A stretch of DNA of 64,000 nt from Rhizobium redzepovicii (GTDB lineage: Bacteria; Pseudomonadota; Alphaproteobacteria; Rhizobiales; Rhizobiaceae): assembly GCF_019793435.1 (NCBI RefSeq), contig NZ_JAILYH010000025.1:19978-83977 (forward strand), written 5' to 3'. Below, one piece after another: positions 42,953-52,253 of the stretch. Position numbers and translations under genes: made by a program. Numbering within the stretch: position 1 is the first letter of the stretch; the number at the start of each line of letters is the position of its first letter. The notes under the pieces were generated by a model that saw nothing but the letters and a program-made list of their open reading frames with translations, ran no database searches and was not told where the DNA came from.

Positions 42953-43821
42953 TCACCCTTGGCATCATCTTCGCCAACGCCGGCGCGGCCGTGGCGCATG
43001 GCCCGGAAAAGCCGACTGCTTCCTCAGCCTGGACGTTCGATCCCTGGGTCGTCATCCCTCTTTCGGTGGCAGCCGTGTTGTTTGTGGTAGGGACCGGCAG
43101 ATTGCTGAGCCGCGTTTCTAAGGGAAGGCCGAAGCCGCTTCTCCGTATCATTTCATTTTTTGCTGGTTTACTCACTCTCACCGTCGCTCTGGTGTCACCG
43201 ATCCACTGGCTGGGCGAGCACCTCTTTACCTTCCATATGATCGAGCACGAGATCGTCATGGCTATATCAGCCCCTCTTCTCGTCCTTTCCCGACCTGCCG
43301 CAATGTATGTGTGGTCCTTTCCAAGATTTGCCCGCCGCTGGATAGCGCGTCTATTTAACGCCTCTCTAGTTCTTGGCTTTTGGAACTGGCTTGCCGGTGG
43401 GGTCACCGCGACGGCTCTGCATGCAGTCGCGATATGGGCTTGGCATGTGCCGATGCTGGTGGACGCATCGGTGACAGATCTGGCGATGCACCGGATCCAG
43501 CATCTCTCGTTTCTGATCACCGCGCTCCTATTTTGGTGGGCGATCATATGGCGAAGTGCACGAGGCGCGGCTGCATGGCATCTGTTTGTCACCATGATGC
43601 ACACAAGTGCCCTTGGCGCTTTGATGGCGCTATCGCCCCGCGTGCTTTATGTCGCGCAGACAGCCGGCGCATCGGAATGGGGGCTGACGCCGTTGGAGGA
43701 TCAGCAGATTGCCGGAATGTTGATGTGGATTCCGGCTGGTACGGTCTATGCGGGTGCGGCGATCTTCTTGCTTTCTACGTGGATCAGGAATTCAGCAAGG
43801 GGAGACATCAAGCTTGTCTAA
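42940..43821 (+). CDS. ctaG: Cytochrome c oxidase assembly protein of the CtaG/Caa3 family
   Basis: 293 residues, seven or eight membrane helices, Caa3_CtaG family: an exported start (AHGPEK), then RLLSRVSKGRPKPLLRI, LFTFHMIEHEIVMAISAPLL, LHAVAIWAWHVPMLVDASV, HRIQHLSFLITALLFWWAII and DQQIAGMLMWIPAGTVYAGA. The HMIEHEIVM and WHVPML motifs are typical. In Bacillus the family is needed to make active caa3 oxidase. ATG 42940 lies within the end of the previous gene. Confidence 0.9.
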   Translation: MRALITLGIIFANAGAAVAHGPEKPTASSAWTFDPWVVIPLSVAAVLFVVGTGRLLSRVSKGRPKPLLRIISFFAGLLTLTVALVSPIHWLGEHLFTFHMIEHEIVMAISAPLLVLSRPAAMYVWSFPRFARRWIARLFNASLVLGFWNWLAGGVTATALHAVAIWAWHVPMLVDASVTDLAMHRIQHLSFLITALLFWWAIIWRSARGAAAWHLFVTMMHTSALGALMALSPRVLYVAQTAGASEWGLTPLEDQQIAGMLMWIPAGTVYAGAAIFLLSTWIRNSARGDIKLV

Positions 43822-44221
43822 AACCCTACATCTTTCTGCGTTTGGCGTTATCGCTGCTATTGTCGTGATGGGAGCTGCGTTTTTGACCGCGCAATATTCC
43901 AAGGTTCGCAGCAGCCGCTATGACATGGCGATCCTGCTGTCTGGCGGGGATCCCAATCGATCCCCCTTGATTTTTCGCCGCTACGGTTGTGCAGGCTGCC
44001 ATACTATCCCCGGCGTGCCGGGCGCCGACGGACTGGTCGGGCCGGTGCTATCCGATCTCTCACGGCGGGTCTATATTGCTGGCGTGGTACCGAACACGTC
44101 TGACAATCTTGAACGCTGGATCGTTTCGCCGCAACAGTTTTCGCCGCATAGCGCCATGCCGGCGACCGGGATTAGCCCTGCGGAAGCCAAAGATCTAGCC
44201 GCATATCTGTACACGAAGTGA
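43814..44221 (+). CDS. Membrane-anchored cytochrome c, last gene of the operon
   Basis: 135 residues. TTG 43814 has GGGGAG nine bases upstream and overlaps the ctaG stop. One N-terminal helix (FGVIAAIVVMGAAFLTAQYS) then a mono-haem domain with CAGCH and axial methionine in HSAMPATGIS. It may serve as an additional electron donor to the oxidase. It ends six bases before the convergent di-haem cytochrome gene, with no clear terminator between. Confidence 0.85.
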   Translation: MSKTLHLSAFGVIAAIVVMGAAFLTAQYSKVRSSRYDMAILLSGGDPNRSPLIFRRYGCAGCHTIPGVPGADGLVGPVLSDLSRRVYIAGVVPNTSDNLERWIVSPQQFSPHSAMPATGISPAEAKDLAAYLYTK

Positions 44222-44227
44222 GATACA

Positions 44228-45142
44228 CTAGGGATGTGGTGTAGGCTTTGGGACGAGTGACTTGATATATCGAGCGACCGCCCTTCGGTCGCTTTCAGGA
44301 AGGACCGCCGTGTTTGTGACGACGTCCGCCATAGATGATCCCACGCGCCCGTGAGTCGGCGTGTTGCCGGTCGAGAGCATCTCCTCAATATCCGCCTCAG
44401 ACCAAGTACCAATCCCAGCGATAGTGACATTTGGCACGAAACCCGTCCCTTGTGGGTCGGGCCCACCCGCAAAGCGTCTATCGGATTTTATCGCACCGAG
44501 GATGTTTCGCGTGGAATGGCACTCGGCGCAGTGTGAAACTGTCTCTACTAGATAGGCTCCTCGATCATGGACGGCATCGCCCGTTAGCCTTGCATTCGAG
44601 GCCCCCTTGTTGAAGAACATGAATTTCCAGAAGCCTATCGAACGGCGGATCGTGAAGAGGATTTTGGGGTGATGTTCTGGCGCTCGCCCCGCCACCGGCG
44701 GCAACGTTTTGAGATAGGCGTAAAGATCCTTGATGTCAGGGGCGGTCATTGCGGTGTAACTTGTATAAGGGAACGCCGGATAGTAGTGCCTACCCTCCGG
44801 AGACACTCCTGCAACGAGCGCGTTCGCCAGATCTGAGACATCCCAATTTCCGATCCCGTCGGCGGGATCGGAGGAGATATTCGGAGGCCGAAACGTCCCG
44901 AACGGCGAGGCGAGTGCTAGACCACCCCCGAGACGAAGGCGATCGGCTTGTCCAGGCGTCGCATGGCATGAAGCACAGTCTCCGGCGGCAAAAATATTCT
45001 TGCCTCTGCGAGCATCTCCAACTCCTGCGAGTCGGGGGTCATTTTCCGAGAATTCCGGCGCGGGCGCAGTCATGACCCATGCCGCCGCAGACCCCAACGA
45101 TGCAGTGCATAGTATCGCGATTATCCACAAAGCGATCTTCAT
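44228..45142 (-). CDS. Di-haem cytochrome c
   Basis: 304 residues. Signal anchor (LWIIAILCTASLGSAAAWVM), then two cytochrome c domains with CASCH (near residue 57) and CAECH (near 206), and motifs seen in the cytochrome subunits of membrane alcohol and aldehyde dehydrogenases (GGLALASPFGTFRPPNI, DIKDLYAYLKTLPPV, FAGGPDP). It would pass electrons between a periplasmic dehydrogenase and an oxidase; no partner is adjacent except the convergent oxidase operon. The ribosome binding site before ATG 45142 is weak. A small gene precedes it by ten bases. Confidence 0.85.
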   Translation of the reverse strand: MKIALWIIAILCTASLGSAAAWVMTAPAPEFSENDPRLAGVGDARRGKNIFAAGDCASCHATPGQADRLRLGGGLALASPFGTFRPPNISSDPADGIGNWDVSDLANALVAGVSPEGRHYYPAFPYTSYTAMTAPDIKDLYAYLKTLPPVAGRAPEHHPKILFTIRRSIGFWKFMFFNKGASNARLTGDAVHDRGAYLVETVSHCAECHSTRNILGAIKSDRRFAGGPDPQGTGFVPNVTIAGIGTWSEADIEEMLSTGNTPTHGRVGSSMADVVTNTAVLPESDRRAVARYIKSLVPKPTPHP

Positions 45143-45152
45143 GATGATCCGT

Positions 45153-45347
45153 TCAGCCTTGGCTTTGCCTGTGGCTTGAGTGCAATGCGTGCAGTCGGGT
45201 TATAGAAAGCTTCTGAGCAATTTTGGAGATCTCTTCCGGCCGGGCGTCCAGATAATGCCGCAGCCACCTGCCAAGCTGCTGAATTTTTCTGCTTTCGCGC
45301 ATGTCGTCGACCACTTCCAATTCAGGGGCCGAGTCCAGCGCAACCAC
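45153..45347 (-). CDS. Small hypothetical protein ahead of the di-haem cytochrome
   Basis: Up to 64 residues from GTG 45347; ATG 45302 (MRESRKIQQLGRWLRHYLDA) is an alternative. The same frame is open further upstream (TRGTVVITAVVALDSAPELE) without an ATG, so the real start is uncertain. Soluble, basic C-terminus. It is backed by an exact EcfG-type promoter about 70 bases upstream and may form a transcript with the cytochrome gene. Confidence 0.45.
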   Translation of the reverse strand: MVALDSAPELEVVDDMRESRKIQQLGRWLRHYLDARPEEISKIAQKLSITRLHALHSSHRQSQG

Positions 45348-45416
45348 CGCGGTAATGACGACTGTTCCTCGGGTTTCCTCGCCTGCCGGATTGCGCTCTC
45401 AGACCCGTGAAATGAA

Positions 45417-45441
45417 AACCCCCGTCGCTGCAGTTCGTTCC
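45417..45441 (-). promoter_or_regulatory. EcfG-type promoter
   Basis: Minus strand GGAAC (45441-45437), 17 bases, GTT (45419-45417), facing the small gene and di-haem cytochrome gene. Confidence 0.6.
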
Positions 45442-46180
45442 CCCCGAGTGAACTAGGCGAAAGCCCCCCAATCGGTGAGCGGGAACTTCGGGCGACCGGT
45501 CTACTCGCCGTCGTCCATAATAATCGGGGCGGCGTCTCGACCGGAACAAAGAACTTGACTCTCTTAGGACAACCTACGTTCGCTGCGGCCAACGGTCTCT
45601 GCTTTGCCCTGATTCGGTCTTAAACCCGTCTGAAATGCCTGTTCACGTTCGCTAGGTTGGCGTCGCCAATATGAAACGCTGAGCCGTCGGACTACAGCAA
45701 CGAGGGTCTTGAGGTTTGGGCCCCAAGCAACGAGCTATTTTCAAAGCCACTGTGCGCTCTAGCGCTTGCCCTTGTAGACAGCCGATCGGTCTTCTGTCAC
45801 GGCTCCACGGTAGCACTCTCCTAATTGACGGATAGAGCCGCGGACAGGCAGGCATAGTGCTTCCAATCCACCGTTGATACTCGCTGTCCCCGGCAGGAGG
45901 AACTCTGGCAGAAGCGTCACCAAACGTACAATCGGCTCAACCTGGAAACTTTGCGCGGCATTTTGCGTTCGGTGTTCGAGAGGAGCGCGATAGACATGAA
46001 GGCAATGCCTTTCGGTGCGTTGAAGCCAACATGCTGAATGCCGGCTGGCCACAAGGCCGAACTCCGTACCAACGTCGACGTTTGCGGTGGCGCTGCGCGG
46101 TCGAAGCGAATTCTCCACCCAAATCCCGCCCGGGCTGGCGCCGTTGGCGCGATCAACATCGCTGGGACGGTATTTTCCGC
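45442..46180. other. Long stretch without a supported gene
   Basis: Plus-strand bases 45890-46025 read QEELWQKRHQTYNRLNLETL and on in a coding-like way but without a start; minus-strand frames over the same bases look random. I cannot name the remnant, and see no RNA or repeat. Confidence 0.35.
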
Positions 46181-46657
46181 GTGACTGGCCTCCACCAACC
46201 CTCACCGCGGTGGTTCCCACGCTTGGCCGGCCTGCTGTTCGGCGTTGGTCTGGGCGGCTTCTTCGACGGGATCGTTCTCCACCAGATTCTTCAATCGCAT
46301 CACATGCTGAGCTCCTGGTATCCGATCAACTCTATGGAGAACCTTGAACTGAATAGGTTTTGGGACGGCGTCTTTGATTCCGCAACCTACATCTTCGTTT
46401 TGAGCGCTTTGTTCATCTTGTGGCGGTCGGCCCGGCACAGCCACTTCAAATGGAGCACCCGCGAACTCGCCGGAACGATGTTGATGGGGTTTGGGCTGTT
46501 CAACCTGGTAGAGGGGGTCGTCTACCACCAGGTTCTCGGCCTTCACCATGTCAATGAAACGGTCGAGCGATCGTCGTGGATATCCTGGGATATCGGCTTT
46601 TTGATCTGGGGAGCGGCGATGGTTGCGCTCGGTTGGGTCGCTGCGAGGCGCTCTTGA
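46181..46657 (+). CDS. DUF2243 membrane protein
   Basis: 158 residues with four membrane helices; the family signature is clear: LLFGVGLGGFFDGIVLHQIL, QSHHMLSSWYP, then WDGVFDSATYIFVLSALFIL and NLVEGVVYHQVLGLHHV. The paired His-Gln and HH motifs could bind metal or haem. Function unknown. I start at GTG 46181, where the conserved region begins; upstream codons are arginine-rich and not family-like. A short frame overlaps its stop. Confidence 0.8.
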   Translation: MTGLHQPSPRWFPRLAGLLFGVGLGGFFDGIVLHQILQSHHMLSSWYPINSMENLELNRFWDGVFDSATYIFVLSALFILWRSARHSHFKWSTRELAGTMLMGFGLFNLVEGVVYHQVLGLHHVNETVERSSWISWDIGFLIWGAAMVALGWVAARRS

Positions 46658-46821
46658 AATCACAGCGCAGGGAGAATTTAAGCGAGGTGCTGAATGCTGC
46701 GACCTGGGGAGCTTTCGCTCTCGGGCTCATCGCCGCGACAGCGCCGGTTTGGCGCTACTACTTTTTTGGGAGGCAACCGTCGATCGATGGGCTTCTTTCC
46801 CTACGGTGCTTTGGCTTATGA
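46654..46821 (+). CDS. Possible short membrane peptide or truncated gene
   Basis: 55 codons from TTG 46654, overlapping the DUF2243 stop by four bases. One hydrophobic segment (WGAFALGLIAATAPVWRYYF). The end (SLRCFGL) is abrupt and the adjacent frame remains open for a further 15 codons, so a truncation is likely. Confidence 0.3.
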   Translation: MKSQRRENLSEVLNAATWGAFALGLIAATAPVWRYYFFGRQPSIDGLLSLRCFGL

Positions 46822-46978
46822 GCCTCAATGGTAGTGAGGGCGGTTTTGGAGCGGACTGGCGCTGACTATCGACTGGCGAGCAATGAGCCAGCCCGGGCGG
46901 CCAGAGCACGGAGCCGGACGGCGCCCAACCGTCCGGTTCCGTTATAAGTGCAATGCGAGCCACCTATGCAGAAGCCGC

Positions 46979-47506
46979 CTATTTGTTAAGTTCTTTTGCC
47001 ATCTGGAGATGGTGTTCCAGAGCAGGCCGCGTGCTAGCAGCCCACGCCTTTAGCTGCGGATCGTCCCCTTCGTCGCCGTAGCGCTTGAAGAGATCGACTG
47101 CGTCTTCGTGGGCAGATTCCTGGTCCGCGTGATATCGCTTGTTGAAATCGTCCCCTTGTAGACCTTCCAGCTTGTCGAGCATGCTTTGTTGATCCGATGT
47201 CATGGCGCTCGGAAGAGTTGCTTTGACCTTGCCGCCTGAGACCAGTGCCTTGAGTTCGCTGCTGGTCTTCTGATGGCCCGCAACCATCTGCTGCGCGAAA
47301 GCTTTGGTCGGATCGTCCCCGCGCTCAATAGCAAGCTTGCTGGAGGCGATTTCGAACATGTCGCTAGCGGCGGCTTCCTTGACGAAATCCTCGGTTTTCG
47401 GCGGCACGCCAATGAGGGAATTTACACCCGTCTTTTCGGCGGCGGATTGTGCGAAGGCGGGCGCGGCGAACAAGAAGGCGAGCGAGGCCATAACAAGGCG
47501 TTTCAT
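46979..47506 (-). CDS. DUF4142 periplasmic protein, copy 2
   Basis: 175 residues from ATG 47506 (GGGAG seven bases upstream). Signal peptide (RLVMASLAFLFAAPAFAQS), then the helical DUF4142 domain: DFVKEAAASDMFEIASSKLA, AFAQQMVAGHQKTSSELKAL and AHEDAVDLFKRYGDEGD. Same family as 30825-31334 but clearly diverged. Exact EcfG-type promoter 30 bases upstream. Function unknown; expected in the periplasm. Confidence 0.88.
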   Translation of the reverse strand: MKRLVMASLAFLFAAPAFAQSAAEKTGVNSLIGVPPKTEDFVKEAAASDMFEIASSKLAIERGDDPTKAFAQQMVAGHQKTSSELKALVSGGKVKATLPSAMTSDQQSMLDKLEGLQGDDFNKRYHADQESAHEDAVDLFKRYGDEGDDPQLKAWAASTRPALEHHLQMAKELNK

Positions 47507-47535
47507 CGTAATCTCCCAGGTTGGTAATCCCGTCC

Positions 47536-47560
47536 AACTTTTGTACAAGCAGAGAGTTCC
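47536..47560 (-). promoter_or_regulatory. EcfG-type promoter of the second DUF4142 gene
   Basis: Minus strand GGAAC (47560-47556), 17 bases, GTT (47538-47536), 30 bases before ATG 47506. Confidence 0.7.
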
Positions 47561-47566
47561 CTGCTC

Positions 47567-47720
47567 TCAGCCGGATTTCTGCTTCTTGATGCTGCTAATG
47601 TTGCCGCTCACTTCGAGGACGGCAAATTTTATCTCTGCCACGCTCTCGAGGCCTTCCTGGATTCGAGCCGCTTCCATGACATCTTCCTTCTGCAACCGGA
47701 CGCGCCTTTGAGTGCGCGTT
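47567..47720 (-). pseudogene. C-terminal remnant of a DUF421 (YetF-like) protein
   Basis: The minus-strand frame ends VRLQKEDVMEAARIQEGLES then IKFAVLEVSGNISSIKKQ, typical of the cytoplasmic end of DUF421 membrane proteins. The membrane part is missing and upstream codons are random. Confidence 0.5.
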
Positions 47721-47938
47721 CGTTGTGGACCTGTATCGCCACGTGAATCGAACCACCAGCTAGAGCCCGGGCGCTTCAAATCCGTACGTACGCGGTATCG
47801 GGCCCTCCGCCTCGACACCTCATCCCCGCTCCCTGTGATTGCATGGGCCGCTATTGCGGCTTGAAAGCCCCATGCGGGCGCGGGAGCGGGACAGTCGCGG
47901 CGATCCACTGACCGCCACGTCGGATTTCAGGCTGCCTG

Positions 47939-48660
47939 TTATTGGGTGCCCGATCCCGGCTTTGCCATCTTCGAATGCTGGTGGGCAAGTATGCTTGCCG
48001 GTGTGACATTGGCACCGCCTGCAGCTTGTTCTTCCAGCCGCTGACGACATCGCCTTCACCATCCAACATCGCGTCATAGCCGATGCGCGCGACTTCGCCG
48101 GCATCGTCCTTCGTCGCCTGGCCAATCGAAGTGTTCAGCAGACCGGCCCGCTTGAAGAACTCTGTCTCAGTCGCGCCCGGCATCAGGCAGCTGACGGTCA
48201 CGCCGGTGTCCTTCAATTCCTCGCGCAGCGCAAAGGAGAAGCTGTTGATGAAGGCCTTTGTACCGTTATATACGGCTTGGTACGAGCCCGGCATGAAACC
48301 CGCGATCGTTCCGGTGATGTTGGTTTCGACTACCTTGCGTGCCTCGCCGAGATCCTGATGAGGAAGCCCTTGCCGATGCCGCGTCCGGCGTTGGCCATCA
48401 GCAAATCTACCGAGCGGCCGCTGGCGGTGACGCGTCCAACAAGTTGATCCACACCCTCGGCCGTCGCAAGATCGGCTTCCACAGCATCCACGCTGGTGCC
48501 GAACTCCTTTAGCTTTGCGGCGGCTTGGTTGATGCGCTCTCATCGGCGGCAATATGAGATCATAACCATCCTGTGCCACACACTTCGCCAGTTCGTAGCC
48601 GATGCCGGTGGATGCGCCGGTGATGACGGCAAGGCCCTTGCTCGATGCGTGCTGAGCCAT
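47939..48660 (-). pseudogene. Short-chain dehydrogenase, broken
   Basis: ATG 48660 with AAGGAG starts GLAVITGASTGIGYELAKCV, then the frame shifts near 48545 and again later. The C-terminal half (QAVYNGTKAFINSFSFALRE, LKDTGVTVSCLMPGATETEF) is intact in frame, but about 24 residues expected between ETNITGT and IAGFMPG are missing, removing the catalytic serine region, and the last dozen residues are shifted. It lies 16 bases after the zinc dehydrogenase gene and was probably in its operon. Confidence 0.75.
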
Positions 48661-48676
48661 GATACTACTCCTTCTT

Positions 48677-49846
48677 TCAGGGTTTGAGGACGACCTTGAT
48701 GCAGCCGTCCTGCTTGTCGCGGAAGGTCTTATAGAGAGCTGGACCATCTTCCAGAGTGCCGCGATGAGTGATGACGAATGACGGGTCGATTTCTCCGTTC
48801 TGAATACGCTCCATTAATATCGGCAGATAATGCTGGACCGGTGTTTGGGCCATCTTGAAGGTCAGGCCGCGATTGATGGCCGAACCCATTGGAACTTTGT
48901 CCAGGAAACCACCATAGACGCCGACGATCGAAATGGTGCCGAAGTTGCGGCAGCAGTGGATGGCCTGACGCAGCACATGCGGGCGGTCGGTGCCCATGAA
49001 CAACGCGACCTTGATGCGGTCGAGACGGGAATCCCAGCTGGCGGCTGGCTCGGCTTCGGTGCCAACGGCGTCGATGCAAGCATCTGCACCGCGACCATTG
49101 GTCAGTTCCATGATCTTGTCGTAGATGTCCTTTTCCATGAAATCGAGGGGGATGGCTCCGGCCGCTTGCGCAAGGGTCAACCGCTCGGGCACCGCGTCGA
49201 TGGCGATCACCCGCTCGGCACCGAGCAAGAATGCTGAGCGTATCGCCATCTGGCCGACCGGCCCGCAACCCCAGATCGCGATCGTGTCGCCGGGCTGGAT
49301 ATTGCAGAAGTCTGCGGCCATATAGCCGGTGGGGAAAATATCCGAAAGGAAGAGCACCTGCTCGTCGGAGAGCCCCTCCGGCACCTTGACCGGTCCGACA
49401 TCGGCGTAGGGGACACGCAGAAATTCTGCCTGGCCGCCGGCATAGCCGCCGAGGAGATGCGAATATCCGAACAGGCCCGCCGGCGAATTGCCCCAGAGGT
49501 TTGTGACCTTCGAACGATCAGGGTTTGAGCGCTCGCAGCCGGAATAGAAACCCCTCTTGCAGAAGAAACATTGGCCACAGGAGATGGTGAAGGGAACGAC
49601 CACGCGGTCGCCGACCTTAAGTTTTGTATTGTCCTTGCCGACTTCAACAACCTCGCCCATGGTTTCATGGCCCATGACGTCACCGCTGCGCATTTCCGGC
49701 ATGACGCCATCGTATAAATGCAGATCCGACCCGCAGATCGCGCAGGGGGTTACCTTGATGATGGCGTCCCGTCCGTCCTCGATTTGCGGATCAGGAACAC
49801 TGTCACAACGGATATCATGCTTGCCGTGCCATGTAAGAGGTCTCAC
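48677..49846 (-). CDS. Zinc-dependent alcohol dehydrogenase family protein
   Basis: 389 residues, medium-chain dehydrogenase of the glutathione-independent formaldehyde dehydrogenase-like group. Catalytic zinc site C in TPCAICGSDLHLYDG and GHETMGEVVEVG; structural zinc site with four cysteines (CGQCFFCKRGFYSGC); NAD-binding AIWGCGPVGQMAIR. Substrate unknown. I start at GTG 49846, seven bases after GGAG; the ATG at 49864 lies before that site. Exact EcfG-type promoter at 49881-49905. The next gene is a broken SDR. Confidence 0.9.
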   Translation of the reverse strand: MRPLTWHGKHDIRCDSVPDPQIEDGRDAIIKVTPCAICGSDLHLYDGVMPEMRSGDVMGHETMGEVVEVGKDNTKLKVGDRVVVPFTISCGQCFFCKRGFYSGCERSNPDRSKVTNLWGNSPAGLFGYSHLLGGYAGGQAEFLRVPYADVGPVKVPEGLSDEQVLFLSDIFPTGYMAADFCNIQPGDTIAIWGCGPVGQMAIRSAFLLGAERVIAIDAVPERLTLAQAAGAIPLDFMEKDIYDKIMELTNGRGADACIDAVGTEAEPAASWDSRLDRIKVALFMGTDRPHVLRQAIHCCRNFGTISIVGVYGGFLDKVPMGSAINRGLTFKMAQTPVQHYLPILMERIQNGEIDPSFVITHRGTLEDGPALYKTFRDKQDGCIKVVLKP

Positions 49847-49880
49847 AATGTTTCTCCTTGCCATTCGATGATGGCGCTCG

Positions 49881-49905
49881 AACTTTGGCTTTAAAGAAAT
49901 GTTCC
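49881..49905 (-). promoter_or_regulatory. EcfG-type promoter of the zinc dehydrogenase gene
   Basis: Minus strand GGAAC (49905-49901), 17 bases, GTT (49883-49881), 35 bases before GTG 49846. Confidence 0.7.
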
Positions 49906-50058
49906 CGTCGATGCGGGTCTTCCACGACCGCCTGAGCAGCATAGAAGGGCCGCGCTGGTGGCGATCGAAGAGACCAAGGATCTCCTCTTCCCTTGAAGTG
50001 CAGATTGATCTGATGTCAGTGCATCCACTTTGCCGCCGTTATGATTCCAGAATATGTA

Positions 50059-50600
50059 TCACCCGTTAGCGCGATAGATGTGATCAATCGCTTCTGCGAC
50101 CGCTCAAAACTCCTTGCTCGCGGCATCGTGGCGCTGACCCTGGCAGAGCTTTCTTGCCCAATCCGCCGCCGCCCGTCCGCCTCAATCATCCGGTGGCACG
50201 ACCAGGGTTTGGCGCGATGTGCCGGACAACCTCGCCGTTGTGAAGTCAAAGAACGAGCCACCTACATTTTTGAACGAGGCGCCGCCCTTAGTCCCGAAGA
50301 AGTCGGCACCGATCTCGGCGTCGCAGCCCGCATGAAGCCGCCACGAACATATCAGGCGGATGATTTCACCACCGGAGAGCGTGAGTGTTGCAGCCGCAAA
50401 ATCTTCGACCTGGTCGCTGTCCCCAAGCCGATCTCCGCCCGCTCTCAGTTCGCTGGTGACGGTCGTGACTGACGGGGAATCGAGGCACCATAAAGCCAGA
50501 TCGACGAGATGAACCCGCGTATGACGATAGCGCCCGCCGCCAGAAGACGCGTGTTGAACGGTCATACCGGCGCCGCACGCGCCCGCGAGCTTGCCGGTAC
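50059..50600 (-). pseudogene. Gfo/Idh/MocA-family oxidoreductase, C-terminal remnant
   Basis: Minus strand: HLVDLALWCLDSPSVTTVTS, LTLSGGEIIRLICSWRLHAG, GADFFGTKGGASFKNVGGSF, then stops TGA in place of an expected tryptophan and again after KEF, with family-like sequence (AADWARKLCQGQRHDAASKE, AVAEAIDHIYRANG) continuing to 50059. The NAD-binding N-terminal half is absent. Confidence 0.65.
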
Positions 50601-50661
50601 CCTCCTGGAACTTCCGGAAAATCCAGCTTTTGAGCGTAGCTCAGCGTGAAGGAGAGTATCA

Positions 50662-51683
50662 ATGCAGCAAGGAAATCGTCGCAGAAAAGGCAGGACTGTT
50701 CTGGTGCAGGAGGTGCCGGCTTCGTCAGATCTCATCTCTGTGATGCCCTTCTCGCACGGGGCGATTGGATCATTTGCGTCGACAGTTATATTACCGGCTG
50801 TAGGGATGATGTCTGGCCATTGACGAACCATCCGCGTTTCCGGCTGGTAGAGAAGGACGTTTGCGAGTTTGTGGAAATCGATGAGCCCGTAGACCAGATT
50901 TACAATCTGGCCTGTGCGGCATCTCCACCGCAATATCAGGCGGACCCAATCCATACGATGATGACCTGCGTTGCGGGCACGGGCAACCTGCTTGCGCTCG
51001 CTGAGCGGCATGGAGCCTCCTTCCTATGGCGATCCGCCGAACATCCGCAGCGGGAGGATTATCGCGGCAATGTCAGCTGCATAGGACCGCGCGCCTGCTA
51101 TGACGAAGGAAAGCGTGCTGCCGAGGCTCTTTGCTTCGAAATGCTGCGCGCCGGTCGAGTGGATGCGCGGGTCGCTCGCATTTTCAACACCTGCGGGCCA
51201 CGTATGCAGGCCGATGATGGACGGATCGTCTCCAACCTGGTCGTGCAGGCTCTTTCAGGAAAATCCCTTACGATATACGGAAGCGGCACGCAGACCCGGT
51301 CATTTTGCTACGTCAGCGACCTGGTGAGGGGCCTCATGGCCCTAATGGACGTCAGGCCCAATCCAGGAATGCCCGTCAATCTCGGAAACCCGGGTGAGTT
51401 CTCCATCAACGCGCTCGCCGAGATGATTCGTACGATGGTGCCTGCCCCCGCGGCGCTAGTCTACAAGCCGCTGCCGAAGGATGATCCCCAGCGCCGTAGA
51501 CCTGATATTTCCCGGGCGATAGGGCTTCTAAACTGGCAGCCGGCAGTGCCGCTTGCAGAAGGGCTCGGATATACGATCGAGTGGTTTGCCAACAGTCTCG
51601 GCGAGCTTCCGCGACCGCGGACAGTAGCACCCAATCGCCTTCACAGCACGGCTGCTTCGCAACCGGCCCCCGCAGGCAGCTAA
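50662..51683 (+). pseudogene. UDP-glucuronate decarboxylase-like epimerase, broken
   Basis: ATG 50662 with GGAG starts a normal beginning (MQQGNRRRKGRTVLV), but one missing base shifts the frame before the nucleotide-binding loop, which itself reads GGAGFVRSHLCDALL with arginine for glycine. The active-site STSEVYG block is deleted (FLWRSAEHPQRED), while YDEGKRAAEAL and the C-terminal part (ARIFNTCGPRMQADDGRIVS) remain. Three independent defects make function unlikely. Confidence 0.75.
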
Positions 51684-51710
51684 TCGGAAAGCGCGATAGT
51701 AAGCCTCGCT

Positions 51711-52112
51711 TTGAAACGTCGCGTGGCCGAACTAGGTCCTTGGTTCCAGAACATGCGGCTTGGAGAAATCCAAACCGCGCCGGATCATTTTCTCGGCGAC
51801 TATCCCGCATTCAAATGCAATGGTTTCAAACACGTCGTGCCGGAAGATCTGGGCGGACGCAGTGTTCTCGATGTCGGCTGCAATGCCGGCTTCTATGCTC
51901 TCGAGATGAAATGGCGCAATGCGGGGCGGGTGCTCGGCATTGATTCCGATCCACGTTATCTCGCGCAGGCACGTTTTGCCGCCGCATATTTCGGCCTCGA
52001 CGTCGAATTCGAGCGGATGTCGGTCTACGACGTGCCGAAGCTGGGCGAAACGTTCGATTACGTGATCTTTATGGGCGTATTCTACCAAGAGGGGCTGAAC
52101 CTCATGACGTGA
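51711..52112 (+). pseudogene. Truncated SAM-dependent methyltransferase
   Basis: 133 residues from TTG 51711: LGPWFQNMRLGEIQTAPDHF, SVLDVGCNAGFYALEMKWRN (motif I), VLGIDSDPRYLAQARFAA, then VIFMGVFYQ and an abrupt end where the family continues for about another 100 residues. It resembles the methyltransferase group (TIGR04290-like) found beside UDP-glucuronate decarboxylases and Gfo/Idh proteins, as here, so the three remnants were one cluster. Confidence 0.65.
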
Positions 52113-52253
52113 ATAGCTTTTCGGCGCAACGGATCGCCGGAGGATGGTGCGGGCTTGCGGCCCGAGTTCGGCCTGGGGGTTGAGACCATTGCTTTCGTCC
52201 CGATGTAGAGGCGCGACGTGCCTTCGCAGACGAGTTTGATGCGTCCCCGGATA

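Noticed and set aside
45759..46220. 153-codon minus-strand frame over 45.8-46.2 kb
   Set aside because: No start signal or domain; overlapping plus-strand bases look at least as coding-like; left as an unassigned stretch.
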